64,000 bases of DNA, taken from NCBI RefSeq assembly GCF_001659705.1, contig NZ_CP015971.1, forward strand, positions 2,297,029-2,361,028, written 5' to 3'. Positions 38,730-47,266 of the stretch are shown here, piece by piece (the first letter of the stretch is position 1; every line of letters begins with the position of its first letter). Under the pieces are notes generated by a model that was given only the letters and a program-made list of their open reading frames with translations, was not told the origin of the DNA and did not search any database. This DNA comes from Arachidicoccus sp. BS20 (GTDB taxonomy: Bacteria; Bacteroidota; Bacteroidia; Chitinophagales; Chitinophagaceae). The position numbers and the translations under genes were made by a program.

Positions 38730-38760
38730 CATAGTTTTTCATCTTAGATGAAAAACTATG
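38730..38760. repeat. 31-bp perfect palindrome upstream of rhaEW
   Basis: The arms at 38730-38743 and 38747-38760 are perfect 14-bp inverted repeats around the trinucleotide TTA. The arms are AT-rich (CATAGTTTTTCATC and its complement), unlike a GC-rich intrinsic terminator, and no long T-run follows directly on either strand. It lies 116 bp after the rhaT stop and 110 bp before the rhaEW start. It could be an operator, a weak bidirectional terminator or an RNA-stability hairpin. A degenerate copy of one arm with its flank occurs at about 38790-38812. Confidence 0.55.
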
Positions 38761-38875
38761 TGCCGCTTTTATTTTCGCTTCTATCATCTATGTAAAAAAC
38801 TATTGTGCCTATGTGGTTCATTTTATTGATAATTAAAAAAAATAAAATTTTTAGTTTCATAGAAAACGAAGGCTT

Positions 38876-39955
38876 CTATTTCAACGAATTACCATATCCT
38901 ACAACCAAAACCGATATAATAATAATGATGATGCCCGCCAATACTGTTGCAAAAGTTTTCTTTCGCACGCCTTTCCACTCTTTTAAAAATAATCCCCACA
39001 AATTGGCGACGATAATGATAAACGCCATGTGCAAAATCCACGAGCTTGCGCCGTTTCCTAATCTGCTTTCGCCCATGCCGTAAAAGAAAAACTGTAAAAA
39101 CCAAGTGGTGCCTGCAATTGCGCAGAAAATATAATTTTTCAGCAAGGGCGTTTTTGCATTGGTATAATCGCCGAATGTTTTGTTGCGCGCGTTTAAAATC
39201 ATGCACCAAATCAAATTTGTTGTCAATCCGCCCAATAAAATTATAATGTAGGTTACATTATTCTGAAATAAAAATTCGCCTTGATTGGGATGCGCCGCTT
39301 TCCACAAAGCATTGGCTTCGTTCGCCATGTCTTTGCCCGCATCAATGCCGAAAGCAAAGCAAGCGCTGAGAATGCCGGAGATAATGGCAACGACTAACCC
39401 GATACCGATTTTATATTCACTTGCGGCGTCTTGCTTTTGCGCCGATGCGGGCAAATCTTTTTCTTTCATCATGCCGGCTTTACCGCAAACAATGATGCCG
39501 ATGATGCAAATAATAATTCCTGCAAGAATAATTTCGCCCCATTTATGCGTGAGCAAATCGGTAAAAGTATCGTGCCCGGCAGAAGGAAAAAAATTGTAAT
39601 AAACCGACGGAACGAGCGAACCGAAAACCGAGCAAAGCCCAAGTATAATGGTACTTCCAAGCGATACGCCGAGATAGCGTACGCCCAATCCGTAAGTCAA
39701 TCCGCCGATGCCCCACAGCGCGCCAAACATGAAAGTAAGCCACAAAATGCTGTGCTGCGTGTGCGCAATAATTTGCATAAAATGCGGAATGGTAAGCCAC
39801 GCTGCCAAAAACGGAATGAACAACCATGAAAAAATGCCGCCGGCAATCCAAAGAGATTCCCATGCCCAGCCTTTTACTTTTTTATACGGAATATAAAAAC
39901 TACCCGAAGCAAAGCCGCCGAGAAAATGATAAATGATGCCGAGAATGACTTGCAT
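38876..39955 (-). CDS. rhaT: L-rhamnose/proton symporter
   Basis: This 359-residue inner-membrane transporter of the RhaT family imports L-rhamnose with a proton. It is strongly hydrophobic with about ten predicted membrane segments. Family-like stretches are FLGGFASGSFYIPYKKVKGWAWESLW (about 12-37), GALWGIGGLTYGLGVRYLGVSLG (about 78-100), ISGILSACFAFGIDAGKDMA (about 195-214) and AGTTWFLQFFFYGMGESRLG (about 285). It is the most upstream gene of the rhamnose cluster, with 579 bp of non-coding DNA before it that should contain its promoter. Confidence 0.93.
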   Translation of the reverse strand: MQVILGIIYHFLGGFASGSFYIPYKKVKGWAWESLWIAGGIFSWLFIPFLAAWLTIPHFMQIIAHTQHSILWLTFMFGALWGIGGLTYGLGVRYLGVSLGSTIILGLCSVFGSLVPSVYYNFFPSAGHDTFTDLLTHKWGEIILAGIIICIIGIIVCGKAGMMKEKDLPASAQKQDAASEYKIGIGLVVAIISGILSACFAFGIDAGKDMANEANALWKAAHPNQGEFLFQNNVTYIIILLGGLTTNLIWCMILNARNKTFGDYTNAKTPLLKNYIFCAIAGTTWFLQFFFYGMGESRLGNGASSWILHMAFIIIVANLWGLFLKEWKGVRKKTFATVLAGIIIIIISVLVVGYGNSLK

Positions 39956-40534
39956 AAATATTTTTGCTCAATAAGTTGAAAATGCTAAAGTAAACACTTG
40001 TTTGTTATTTACTGTTATGTGCTGTGCTGTAAAGCAGCTATTTATCCTGACCAATTTATTAAGTCTTGAATCTCATTGGAATTTACATTCAGCAGTAGGG
40101 GCAATTTTGAATGTAGTGTAATTTCCTGATTGAAGAAGGTATCATGACCTCCACCCAAGTTGTTTTGGCATATTGTTTTTATGAGGTAAAATTCGGTCTA
40201 ACCTACATTAAATGGATAAGGCAAACGTTTTTGGTACATCAGCATTTTCTTAAAAACATAAAGGGACTAATGTAGTATACTACCGGTAAATCAAAACGAC
40301 AATTTGTGAAATAAGGAATTATTATTTGAATGATAATGAAGAGATACTCCAATAAACTATTCCCGGATTTGAATAATTATCAGACTGTTTTTTCACATTC
40401 TCTTGTCACGTCTTTGATTTCGATGCCGAATACTTCTACATAATTATTTGTTTATGCTGACAAAAGCAGCCAGCCGAATCATAGAAAATATTTATTCGTG
40501 CACAATATTCGGATATTCATCGTTGGATAAGATA
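39956..40534. other. Intergenic gap upstream of rhaT
   Basis: This is 579 bp of AT-rich DNA between the GH35 stop and the rhaT start. The rhaT-proximal part has a partial inverted repeat AGTAAA...TTTACT within about 39995-40019 that could be a regulator site. No exact TAnnTTTG box was seen on the minus strand; TACTTTAG near 39990 is one base off. Only very short frames occur, for example a 43-codon plus-strand frame at about 40143, and none is recognisable. The length suggests either a long regulatory region or a fully decayed gene. Confidence 0.35.
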
Positions 40535-43456
40535 TTACTTGATTATGATACGTGCTTTGTCTCTGCTTGCCTGCTGTTCAGGATATATACTTATATTGTC
40601 GGGAGTGTTGCCAAATTCATCAAATACCATTATCTCGTTTTTCCCTTCTTTTAACCAACATTCAGGAATATATAATCCGTCAATTGGTATCTTTTCAGGA
40701 TAGCGTCCGAGGTTATGACCATTGACCCAAATAAATCCATGGCTGAGCCCTTTAAAAGATACTCTCCACATTGCTTTTACATTCGGCGCAGTGTCTTTTA
40801 TAGTGAAGTAATTTCTGAAGAATGTCGGTACGCCCGTATTGCCGGCAATTGCATTTGTCCATCCTTTCAGGCTATATATCTGGAGACCGCCTTTCATACG
40901 CCATCCTTTGATTTTTTTATCATTGTTAAAAACGGCTTTTACAATTTTGCCTATTCCACCACTCCCGTCTGTATTCTCTACAAAAAGCGTAATGATATTG
41001 CTGTCGGCATTGCCTTTGACAAAAGGTACGGAAAAAGATTTTCCCCAGCCTTTATGTACCCCCGCTCTTACACCGTTGATATACACAATTGCATTGTCGT
41101 CTATATCGCTGAAGTAAATCGAGTCAGGCGTAATTGCTTTCGGGAACGTTGTCTGAAACCATCCGAAACCTTTTTCGCCGTGAAAAGCATCCCCTCCTGC
41201 AAAATAGTTTTTGCCATCGGCAAAAGAAGGAGTATTTGCAGAGTCTGCCGGACTTTCAGCTTTTACAAATTGCCAATGATTAAGGTTTGGCAGTACACCT
41301 TTGTGCAAAAGTGCTTCTCCCGCTATACCTTTTTCGTCCAGATCCAGTTTGCCCACATAACTTACCAATTTATTTCTTCCGTCATGAGTCGCAAAAATGG
41401 CTAATGTGTGCTCGCCTTTTGAAAGAGAAAACTGTAAATGGTGTATATTATCTGAAGTTGTTTTTTTCCCGTCAATGAATACAATATACCTGCCGTTGCC
41501 CTTGCTTATGTCCAGAGAATAAATATCATCTAACGGCGCACTGATGCGTGTCCTGTACCAAGCATAAGCCGTGGTATCGCCATCTGCGCCCATTTGTAAG
41601 GGATTTTCACTTTTCAGCCACTTACTGTCATCAAACGTTGTTTCGGCCGCAATAGAAGCATCTTTCATTTGCCATACTGTCGTAAACACTAATGAATCGG
41701 GATGATAAACATCAGGAACCTGGTAATCAGTTTCCTTCACTTTTTCGTCAAATGCCCAAATATGCGGAAATATCTTTTTTTGAGTCCAAAAATGTTCCGT
41801 ATTCAATGCATAGCCTTCTTCGCTTTTTTGGATATCTCCTAAGTATTCAGGTCCGACGATAACCGAATGTATATTATTTTCATTGATAAACCAGGTCCGA
41901 TCAGATAATTGTGTATCGACGGCCACTATACGAATTGTTTCATTATCCGATGTAAATTCATATATGGTGGGCGTTGCTTCGTCAAAAGAAAAATGAAGCC
42001 GGAGTTTCTTCTCTTGTTGCTCAAAATTTCCCTTCCCTTTTGTAACCCGCATATCTTGGTTTGCAATAAAATATATTTCTCCCGGAGTAGCCGCATTACC
42101 ATACACAACTATCGTTGTAACCATGCCTGAATGTTCAATGCCCAATATTCTTGTTATAGCCCAGTCAATAGCAACGTCATTTGTCAGTTTGAAGCGGTGT
42201 ACAATAGGAAAGATCTCTCCGGATGCAAGATGTATACCTCCTTCTTCGGGCAGCAATATGCCATCATGAGTTCTTATCTGCGTTGTTTTCGGTTCTTTTC
42301 CTTTGTTGTCAAGAAAAACAAGGGTGCCTTGCTCATTTGTACGTGCATTAATGTGGATAGAACTGTCGGTAGAAATATTATTGTATGCGGCTGTGGTCGT
42401 ACAATTCTCTAAAATATTCCGGAAACTTTCTGCGAATAACGCGTTGCGTTTGAACTGATAATAAAGCGGACGTAAATCACCTGTTTGCCCTACGGCAGCG
42501 CCGTAGTCATAAGAGGCGGCATCTTCATCGTCATTGGTATAGCCGAAGTTGCTGCCGCCATAAGCCATGTAATAGTTATAACCGCCACCGCCGCGCGAAA
42601 TTATTTTCCATGTCCTGCGACCGTATTCGTCTGCATCTTTCTGGTCCGAACCGTACTTGTCAAACCAAACGCTCCAAAATTCCGTAGTAAACCAAGGATT
42701 CGGTCTTTTCGGATCATAGAGCTCCGGAGTATTTCCGGCGGGATCGCTGCCATGGTGCAGTCCGCTAAAAAAATAGGGGACTTCTATACCAAGAGATAAA
42801 GCCGTTCTTTGCAAGTGGCTGAAATATTCATTCGGAATATATGTGCCCCAAGAAGCAGGATGTTCATTTTCCAATTGCACCATAATTACCGAGCCGCCGT
42901 GATTGATTTGGTTTGCCGCTATAATGGGAATCAATTTTCCAAAGAAGTGGTCCACGTATTGTTCAAATTGTGTATCCGGATATCTTACAACCATTCCTTC
43001 CTTCTGCCTGAGCCAATGCGGATAACCTCCGAAGTCCCACTCCGCACAGTAGTACGGTCCAACACGAGCTATCGCATACATTCCCATTTGTTTTACCAAT
43101 TGGAGAAATGCGTTCAAATCATGGTCGCCACTGAAATCAAATTTCCCTTCTTGCGCTTCGTGAAAGTTCCAGAACGTATAAAACTCTACACAATTAAAAC
43201 CACCGCGTTTTAACCGCAGCAACCTGTCCTTCCATTGTGCCCTCGGCATACGTGCATACTCTAAGCCTGCAGATACAAGGAACGTCCGTTTTCCGTTTAT
43301 GATAAATCCGTGGGAATCCATGTCTATATATTTCTTGGCTGCTGTAGAAGCAGGAAATATATGGTCGTTCGTCTGGGCAGGTAACCTTATTGAACAAATG
43401 AATAAACTAATAGATAATAATGTTATAGCTCGCATAAAATATTTGTCATTTATCAT
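40535..43456 (-). CDS. GH35 beta-galactosidase
   Basis: This 973-residue secreted GH35 enzyme is a retaining exo-beta-galactosidase. A second Met at residue 8 (MRAITLLSISLF, start 43435) fits the signal peptide better. The catalytic TIM barrel contains KRGGFNCVEFYTFWNFHE (about 84-101), RVGPYYCAEWDFGGYPHWL (about 131-149), VQLENE with probable acid/base Glu198, and FTTEFW with probable nucleophile Glu259. Two or more C-terminal jelly-roll domains follow, ending with GFIWVNGHNLGRYPE and PECWLKEGKNEIMVFDE, typical of GH35. It is longer than minimal GH35 enzymes. It has its own upstream region and is not within 300 bp of another carbohydrate gene, so joint regulation with the rhamnose locus is only a guess. 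Confidence 0.92.
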   Translation of the reverse strand: MINDKYFMRAITLLSISLFICSIRLPAQTNDHIFPASTAAKKYIDMDSHGFIINGKRTFLVSAGLEYARMPRAQWKDRLLRLKRGGFNCVEFYTFWNFHEAQEGKFDFSGDHDLNAFLQLVKQMGMYAIARVGPYYCAEWDFGGYPHWLRQKEGMVVRYPDTQFEQYVDHFFGKLIPIIAANQINHGGSVIMVQLENEHPASWGTYIPNEYFSHLQRTALSLGIEVPYFFSGLHHGSDPAGNTPELYDPKRPNPWFTTEFWSVWFDKYGSDQKDADEYGRRTWKIISRGGGGYNYYMAYGGSNFGYTNDDEDAASYDYGAAVGQTGDLRPLYYQFKRNALFAESFRNILENCTTTAAYNNISTDSSIHINARTNEQGTLVFLDNKGKEPKTTQIRTHDGILLPEEGGIHLASGEIFPIVHRFKLTNDVAIDWAITRILGIEHSGMVTTIVVYGNAATPGEIYFIANQDMRVTKGKGNFEQQEKKLRLHFSFDEATPTIYEFTSDNETIRIVAVDTQLSDRTWFINENNIHSVIVGPEYLGDIQKSEEGYALNTEHFWTQKKIFPHIWAFDEKVKETDYQVPDVYHPDSLVFTTVWQMKDASIAAETTFDDSKWLKSENPLQMGADGDTTAYAWYRTRISAPLDDIYSLDISKGNGRYIVFIDGKKTTSDNIHHLQFSLSKGEHTLAIFATHDGRNKLVSYVGKLDLDEKGIAGEALLHKGVLPNLNHWQFVKAESPADSANTPSFADGKNYFAGGDAFHGEKGFGWFQTTFPKAITPDSIYFSDIDDNAIVYINGVRAGVHKGWGKSFSVPFVKGNADSNIITLFVENTDGSGGIGKIVKAVFNNDKKIKGWRMKGGLQIYSLKGWTNAIAGNTGVPTFFRNYFTIKDTAPNVKAMWRVSFKGLSHGFIWVNGHNLGRYPEKIPIDGLYIPECWLKEGKNEIMVFDEFGNTPDNISIYPEQQASRDKARIIIK

Positions 43457-43557
43457 TGTTCAATAATAGTACAAAAAAATAAAGGGATCTATAATAACTT
43501 GGACTCCTTTTAAAAAATTAACTTCCAGGATACTACTTCAACAATAATAAAGATAAA

Positions 43558-43774
43558 ATGCACGGGCTTATTCTTGACAATTTTGCAATGCACATTTCAT
43601 TGAGTGACGAAGAAAAAGAACATGTGCTGTTCAAATTGCAATACAAGAAAATCAAGAAGAATACAGCACTGCTGAAGGCAGGTAAAGTGTGTGCAAATAT
43701 TGATTTTGTCCAAAGTACGCCTCACGGTATCACGCTCGTTTTTCTCAAAAAAGAAATATGAGCAATTGAAATAA
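43558..43774 (+). pseudogene. Remnant of a Crp/Fnr-family regulator gene
   Basis: The plus-strand frame from 43558 opens with MHGLILDNFAMHISLSDEEKEHV, KLQYKKIKKNTALLKAGKVC and ANIDFVQ, the start of a Bacteroidota Crp/Fnr cyclic-nucleotide-binding domain. After FVQ the homology stops. In the +1 frame, RSFFSKKKYEQLK at 43733-43771 followed by a stop resembles the later linker segment of such proteins (xKKYEQLK). About 90 residues in between and the whole C-terminal helix-turn-helix are missing. This is a gene that has suffered an internal deletion plus truncation, and it cannot act as a regulator. Confidence 0.55.
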
Positions 43775-43941
43775 AATCCTTTATGATATTAGTAGCAGAT
43801 AGTCTTGGTTCACTATAAAATACTATCACATAAGACAGAGAAAAAGTTACTTCTTTATTTTACGTATTCCAAATGCAAAAATATTCAGGTAACCGACCAT
43901 TCCGGAAAAAGCAGCTTACCGAAACAGCCGGTTTATAAGAC

Positions 43942-45072
43942 TTAGCGCATATACTGTAAAAATTTTTCGTAGAGCCCTTGTCCTCTCAAATTAGTTGCCA
44001 GTATAGTACCATTCGGGCTTATCAAAACATTCTGCGGAATAGCATCAATACCATACTGAACAGCAACTTCGTTTTTAAATCCTTTCAAATCGCTTACTTG
44101 TGTCCAAGGCAAACTATCATGATGAACTGCATTTAGCCATGATACTTTACTTTCGTCGAGTGAAACACTTATAATTTGTAAGTCTTTATTATTTTGTCTC
44201 AACTTCTTATAGGCAGCCACAAGGTTGGGATTCTCTGCACGGCAAGGTCCGCACCAGCTTGCCCAAAAATCTACTAGTACATATCTACCACGAAAGTCAG
44301 ACAATTTTATTGGATGACCCGCTGTATCGTTTTGTATAAAATCCATTACTTTCCGCCCCACTTGCCTTTTCTTAGCGATATCGATTTTTTGTCGATATGC
44401 TACTCCTAATTTAGTTTCTTTTAATTCAGGAGTAAATTTTACAAAATTTTTTTCAGCCGTATCGGGATTGAAAGAATACCCTAAATCAGTTAACTGAAAC
44501 GCCACTAAAGAAATATAAGAATTTCTGTTAGAATCTATAAACGATTTACGAATTTGCATTTGAGCCGCTATCCCAGCCTTACAACTGTCCCTTGCTCTTA
44601 AAAATCCGGGATCAGTAGTGTCTGATGAATGTCCGTATTTTCTTATATAAAAATTGAGAATATCTCTATAAGGCTTTATACGCGATTCGAGCAGTTCATT
44701 ATCGGCATTTATTTTTGAATTTAAAATTTTCGCATATTTGACCGAATCTTTTACTACTATTTGCATAGGTTTATTCTCCAGATATACGCTTAAATCATCC
44801 CTTAAATACCACCTTATTACTTTGTCTCCTGCGTGTCTCATTTGAATACTTGCATTTGAGGGGGATGAGTAAAGTTTTCCTTTAAATTCAAATTTTCCGT
44901 TTTGAGGCTTGATAGAGTCCGTTTGAATTTCTTTTTCATTGATAGGATAACTTAAATACAGCATTACCGATGGGTCTTTTGACTGTATAGTTCCTTTAAT
45001 TTCAAATTCCTCTTGCCCGAAGACTGTTGTGACAATTAATATTGCCGATATTACAAAGAGTATTCTTTTCAT
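43942..45072 (-). CDS. DUF4369/TlpA-like thioredoxin protein (second copy)
   Basis: The ATG at 45072 (MKRILFVISAILIVTTVFGQ) gives a clean signal peptide and a 376-residue protein. The longer frame from 45177 overlaps the upstream gene and adds 35 unlikely residues. The N-terminal half (about 22-125) is a DUF4369-type beta domain (EIKGTIQSKDPSVMLYLSY, GKFEFKGKLYS). The C-terminal half is a thioredoxin/TlpA domain with the active-site WCGPC in DFWASWCGPCRAENPNL and the cis-proline segment AIPQNVLISP. It is periplasmic or lumen-facing and probably reduces or isomerises disulphides. It is 40 bp downstream of its paralogue, in the SusCD transcript. Confidence 0.87.
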   Translation of the reverse strand: MKRILFVISAILIVTTVFGQEEFEIKGTIQSKDPSVMLYLSYPINEKEIQTDSIKPQNGKFEFKGKLYSSPSNASIQMRHAGDKVIRWYLRDDLSVYLENKPMQIVVKDSVKYAKILNSKINADNELLESRIKPYRDILNFYIRKYGHSSDTTDPGFLRARDSCKAGIAAQMQIRKSFIDSNRNSYISLVAFQLTDLGYSFNPDTAEKNFVKFTPELKETKLGVAYRQKIDIAKKRQVGRKVMDFIQNDTAGHPIKLSDFRGRYVLVDFWASWCGPCRAENPNLVAAYKKLRQNNKDLQIISVSLDESKVSWLNAVHHDSLPWTQVSDLKGFKNEVAVQYGIDAIPQNVLISPNGTILATNLRGQGLYEKFLQYMR

Positions 45073-45112
45073 GATATGATTTTTATTCCAATTTTTATAA
45101 ATAAATCGCTTC

Positions 45113-46252
45113 TTATTTTTTAATGAATAGTGTTGACAGTTTTTCGTCCAAACCTTCGCCGCGAAGATTTCTTGCAATGATTTTTCCGGAAGGGTCTAAA
45201 AGAAAATTTACAGGAATAGCTTCTACGGCATATAAAACAGCGGCTTTACTTTTGAATCCTGTCAACTCGGAAATTTGTGTCCAAGGCAAACTATCATAGC
45301 GAACTGCATTTACCCAAGCAGATCGAGTTTTGGCTTCATCGAGGGAGACGCTGAGTATGGTAAAGTTATCGTCCTTGTATTTTTTATAGGCTGCTATTAA
45401 GTTGGGATTTTCTGCGCGACAAGGATGGCACCACGAAGCCCAGAAATCGAGTAAAACATAATGCCCTCGAAAATCGGAAAGCCTTACAAGATTTCCGAGC
45501 GTATCTTTTTCTGCAAAATCTGGAGCAATTCTGCCCATCATTGTTGCTTTGTTCTTATTAATAATGGTCTGAATTTTTTTCCCTAAAGAAGATTCTTTAA
45601 GTGTAGTAGAAAATTTGTCGAATTTCGGTTGCGCTGTATCGGGATTAAAATTATAAGCAAGCTCTACTTCCTTAAAAGCTTCCAGTGATACATAAGAATT
45701 TAAATGGCTGTAAATAAATTTCCTGGTGGCGCTGTCATAGTCATGCTGGGTAATAGCCATTATCTTACCCGCATTTGCCTTAAATGCGCTGTCTTTTCTT
45801 TGCTCGGGAGTAAGTGTATAATAAACTTTTGTAATAGAATCGGCAACTTGTCGATAGGGTCTTTGAATTTTGTGAAGCACTATGTCATCATCATTCGTTT
45901 GCGATCCCTTTACGATTGCGTCTTTCAATGAATCGGGAGAAACAATACTAATATCTGAATTCTCTATATAAAAATACAGTCCGTCTTTTTGTTTATATAA
46001 AGGCTCGTTCGGATTATTTTGAACCGTTAATGTTACTGCGGAGGGAGAAGATAAATGTCCTTTAAATATAAAATTACCGTTATCCAAAACTGTGGAATCT
46101 AAAACATGAGTCGTATCATCTCTATATTCAAGAAAAATTTTTGTCGGTTGTTTTAGAACGTACGGAATTTTCCCTTGAATAGTGTAACCTTTTTGGGCAA
46201 ATCCGCCAAAGGGAATGAGTGAGAGAATGAATATTATTTTTTTTGTTTTCAT
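45113..46252 (-). CDS. DUF4369/TlpA-like thioredoxin protein (first copy)
   Basis: This 379-residue exported protein has a signal peptide ending GGFAQ and a DUF4369-like N-terminal domain (YTIQGKIPYVLKQPTKIFLEY, about 23-43). The C-terminal TlpA/thioredoxin domain has WCHPC at 274-278 in DFWASWCHPCRAENPNL. Its closest visible relative is the downstream protein: both share SLPWTQxSxLxGFK, an AIPxN cis-proline block and NLRGxGLxEK near the end, so they arose by tandem duplication. The active-site dipeptide differs (HP here, GP in the other), which usually changes redox potential. It lies 36 bp after the DUF1735/discoidin gene. Confidence 0.88.
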   Translation of the reverse strand: MKTKKIIFILSLIPFGGFAQKGYTIQGKIPYVLKQPTKIFLEYRDDTTHVLDSTVLDNGNFIFKGHLSSPSAVTLTVQNNPNEPLYKQKDGLYFYIENSDISIVSPDSLKDAIVKGSQTNDDDIVLHKIQRPYRQVADSITKVYYTLTPEQRKDSAFKANAGKIMAITQHDYDSATRKFIYSHLNSYVSLEAFKEVELAYNFNPDTAQPKFDKFSTTLKESSLGKKIQTIINKNKATMMGRIAPDFAEKDTLGNLVRLSDFRGHYVLLDFWASWCHPCRAENPNLIAAYKKYKDDNFTILSVSLDEAKTRSAWVNAVRYDSLPWTQISELTGFKSKAAVLYAVEAIPVNFLLDPSGKIIARNLRGEGLDEKLSTLFIKK

Positions 46253-46288
46253 AATTCGTATAATTTGTTTTTTCTACAGGTTTAAATT

Positions 46289-47221
46289 TTATGGTACCAA
46301 TCCAATTTCACTAATAAATATTGCATTATATGCGCTTGCGTATGGCACACAAGACAAGGATGTAAAGCGCAAATAGTTTGCAGTAACCTCTCCTGTATTG
46401 AGTGTCTGCATATTATTGCTAATATCTCCTGCAAACGTTCCATTATCTATCCAATTGGTTCCGTCCATACTTGTTTCAATTTTTATAGAAGTAGGATAGC
46501 CGCCATAGTTTGGATAATACAAACTTGTAGGTAAACGATATGTAACAGCACTAAATGAAATTTCCTGATTGAAATTGATGGCAATCCATTGAGGCATTGA
46601 TTGTGTTATATTCGATGTCCAATAGGTAGCCGGGTTGTCGTCCAATATATTGGTTGCTACATAGGTGCTATAACTTGAAGATACTCCGGCGATAGTCCAT
46701 TTGGTTTTACGAATAAATGTAGGTTTACCTGCTTTAAACACTACATAAAACACTTGCTCTTTTGCTATATCTTGCACATTGCCGTCAATAGATTGAATTA
46801 CTATCGGAACTACATAATCGATATAGCCGTCCAACTTCGATTCTTGTATTATATTAATTTGTACAGAGTCCGACATATCGGAACCTGCAACAATATGACA
46901 CATAGGTTTATAAAATAAGTATGCATTTGAAGGCAATAAAGTTCCATTGCCATAAGTAGAATTATAGTCGCTAACCTTAGTTGTATCTACAGCAAAGGTA
47001 ATCCAATGATCGCCGGTTGATGTGCCGCCGGATAATTTAGCCTTCAGTCCTACAACGATGACAGAATCTTTCAGAACCGGCATAGCGGTTACAAGTGTAT
47101 CGGTTCCCGAACTTGCTTGTATAGAAATATTGTCCGCCGGCAAAACGGATTTTATATTGTCTTTAGAACATGCCGAAAACAGAATGAGTAAACAAAATAA
47201 AAGCCTGTATTGTAATTTCAT
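46289..47221 (-). CDS. DUF1735-discoidin surface lipoprotein
   Basis: This 310-residue lipoprotein has lipobox LFSAC (cysteine about 18). Residues about 30-165 match the DUF1735 type found beside SusCD genes (VTAMPVLKDSVIVVGLKAKLSGGTS, FAVDTTKVSDYNSTYG, LPSNAYLFY). Residues about 175-310 are an F5/8 type C (discoidin) carbohydrate- or ligand-binding domain (NILDDNPATYWTS, PQWIAINFNQEISFSAVTYR, IKIETSMDGTNW). It sits 45 bp downstream of susD, in the usual place for a surface ligand-binding accessory protein. There are no catalytic motifs. Confidence 0.85.
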   Translation of the reverse strand: MKLQYRLLFCLLILFSACSKDNIKSVLPADNISIQASSGTDTLVTAMPVLKDSVIVVGLKAKLSGGTSTGDHWITFAVDTTKVSDYNSTYGNGTLLPSNAYLFYKPMCHIVAGSDMSDSVQINIIQESKLDGYIDYVVPIVIQSIDGNVQDIAKEQVFYVVFKAGKPTFIRKTKWTIAGVSSSYSTYVATNILDDNPATYWTSNITQSMPQWIAINFNQEISFSAVTYRLPTSLYYPNYGGYPTSIKIETSMDGTNWIDNGTFAGDISNNMQTLNTGEVTANYLRFTSLSCVPYASAYNAIFISEIGLVP

Positions 47222-47266
47222 TTTAATAATATTTAAATTGAATTTTTTCTTAGCAAATGCTTATCA

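Noticed and set aside
40143-40274. 43-codon plus-strand frame in the rhaT upstream gap
   Set aside because: Too short, no conserved features recognised; could be chance in AT-rich DNA.
40715-41404. 229-codon plus-strand frame
   Set aside because: Entirely antisense to the GH35 C-terminal domains with no recognisable motif.
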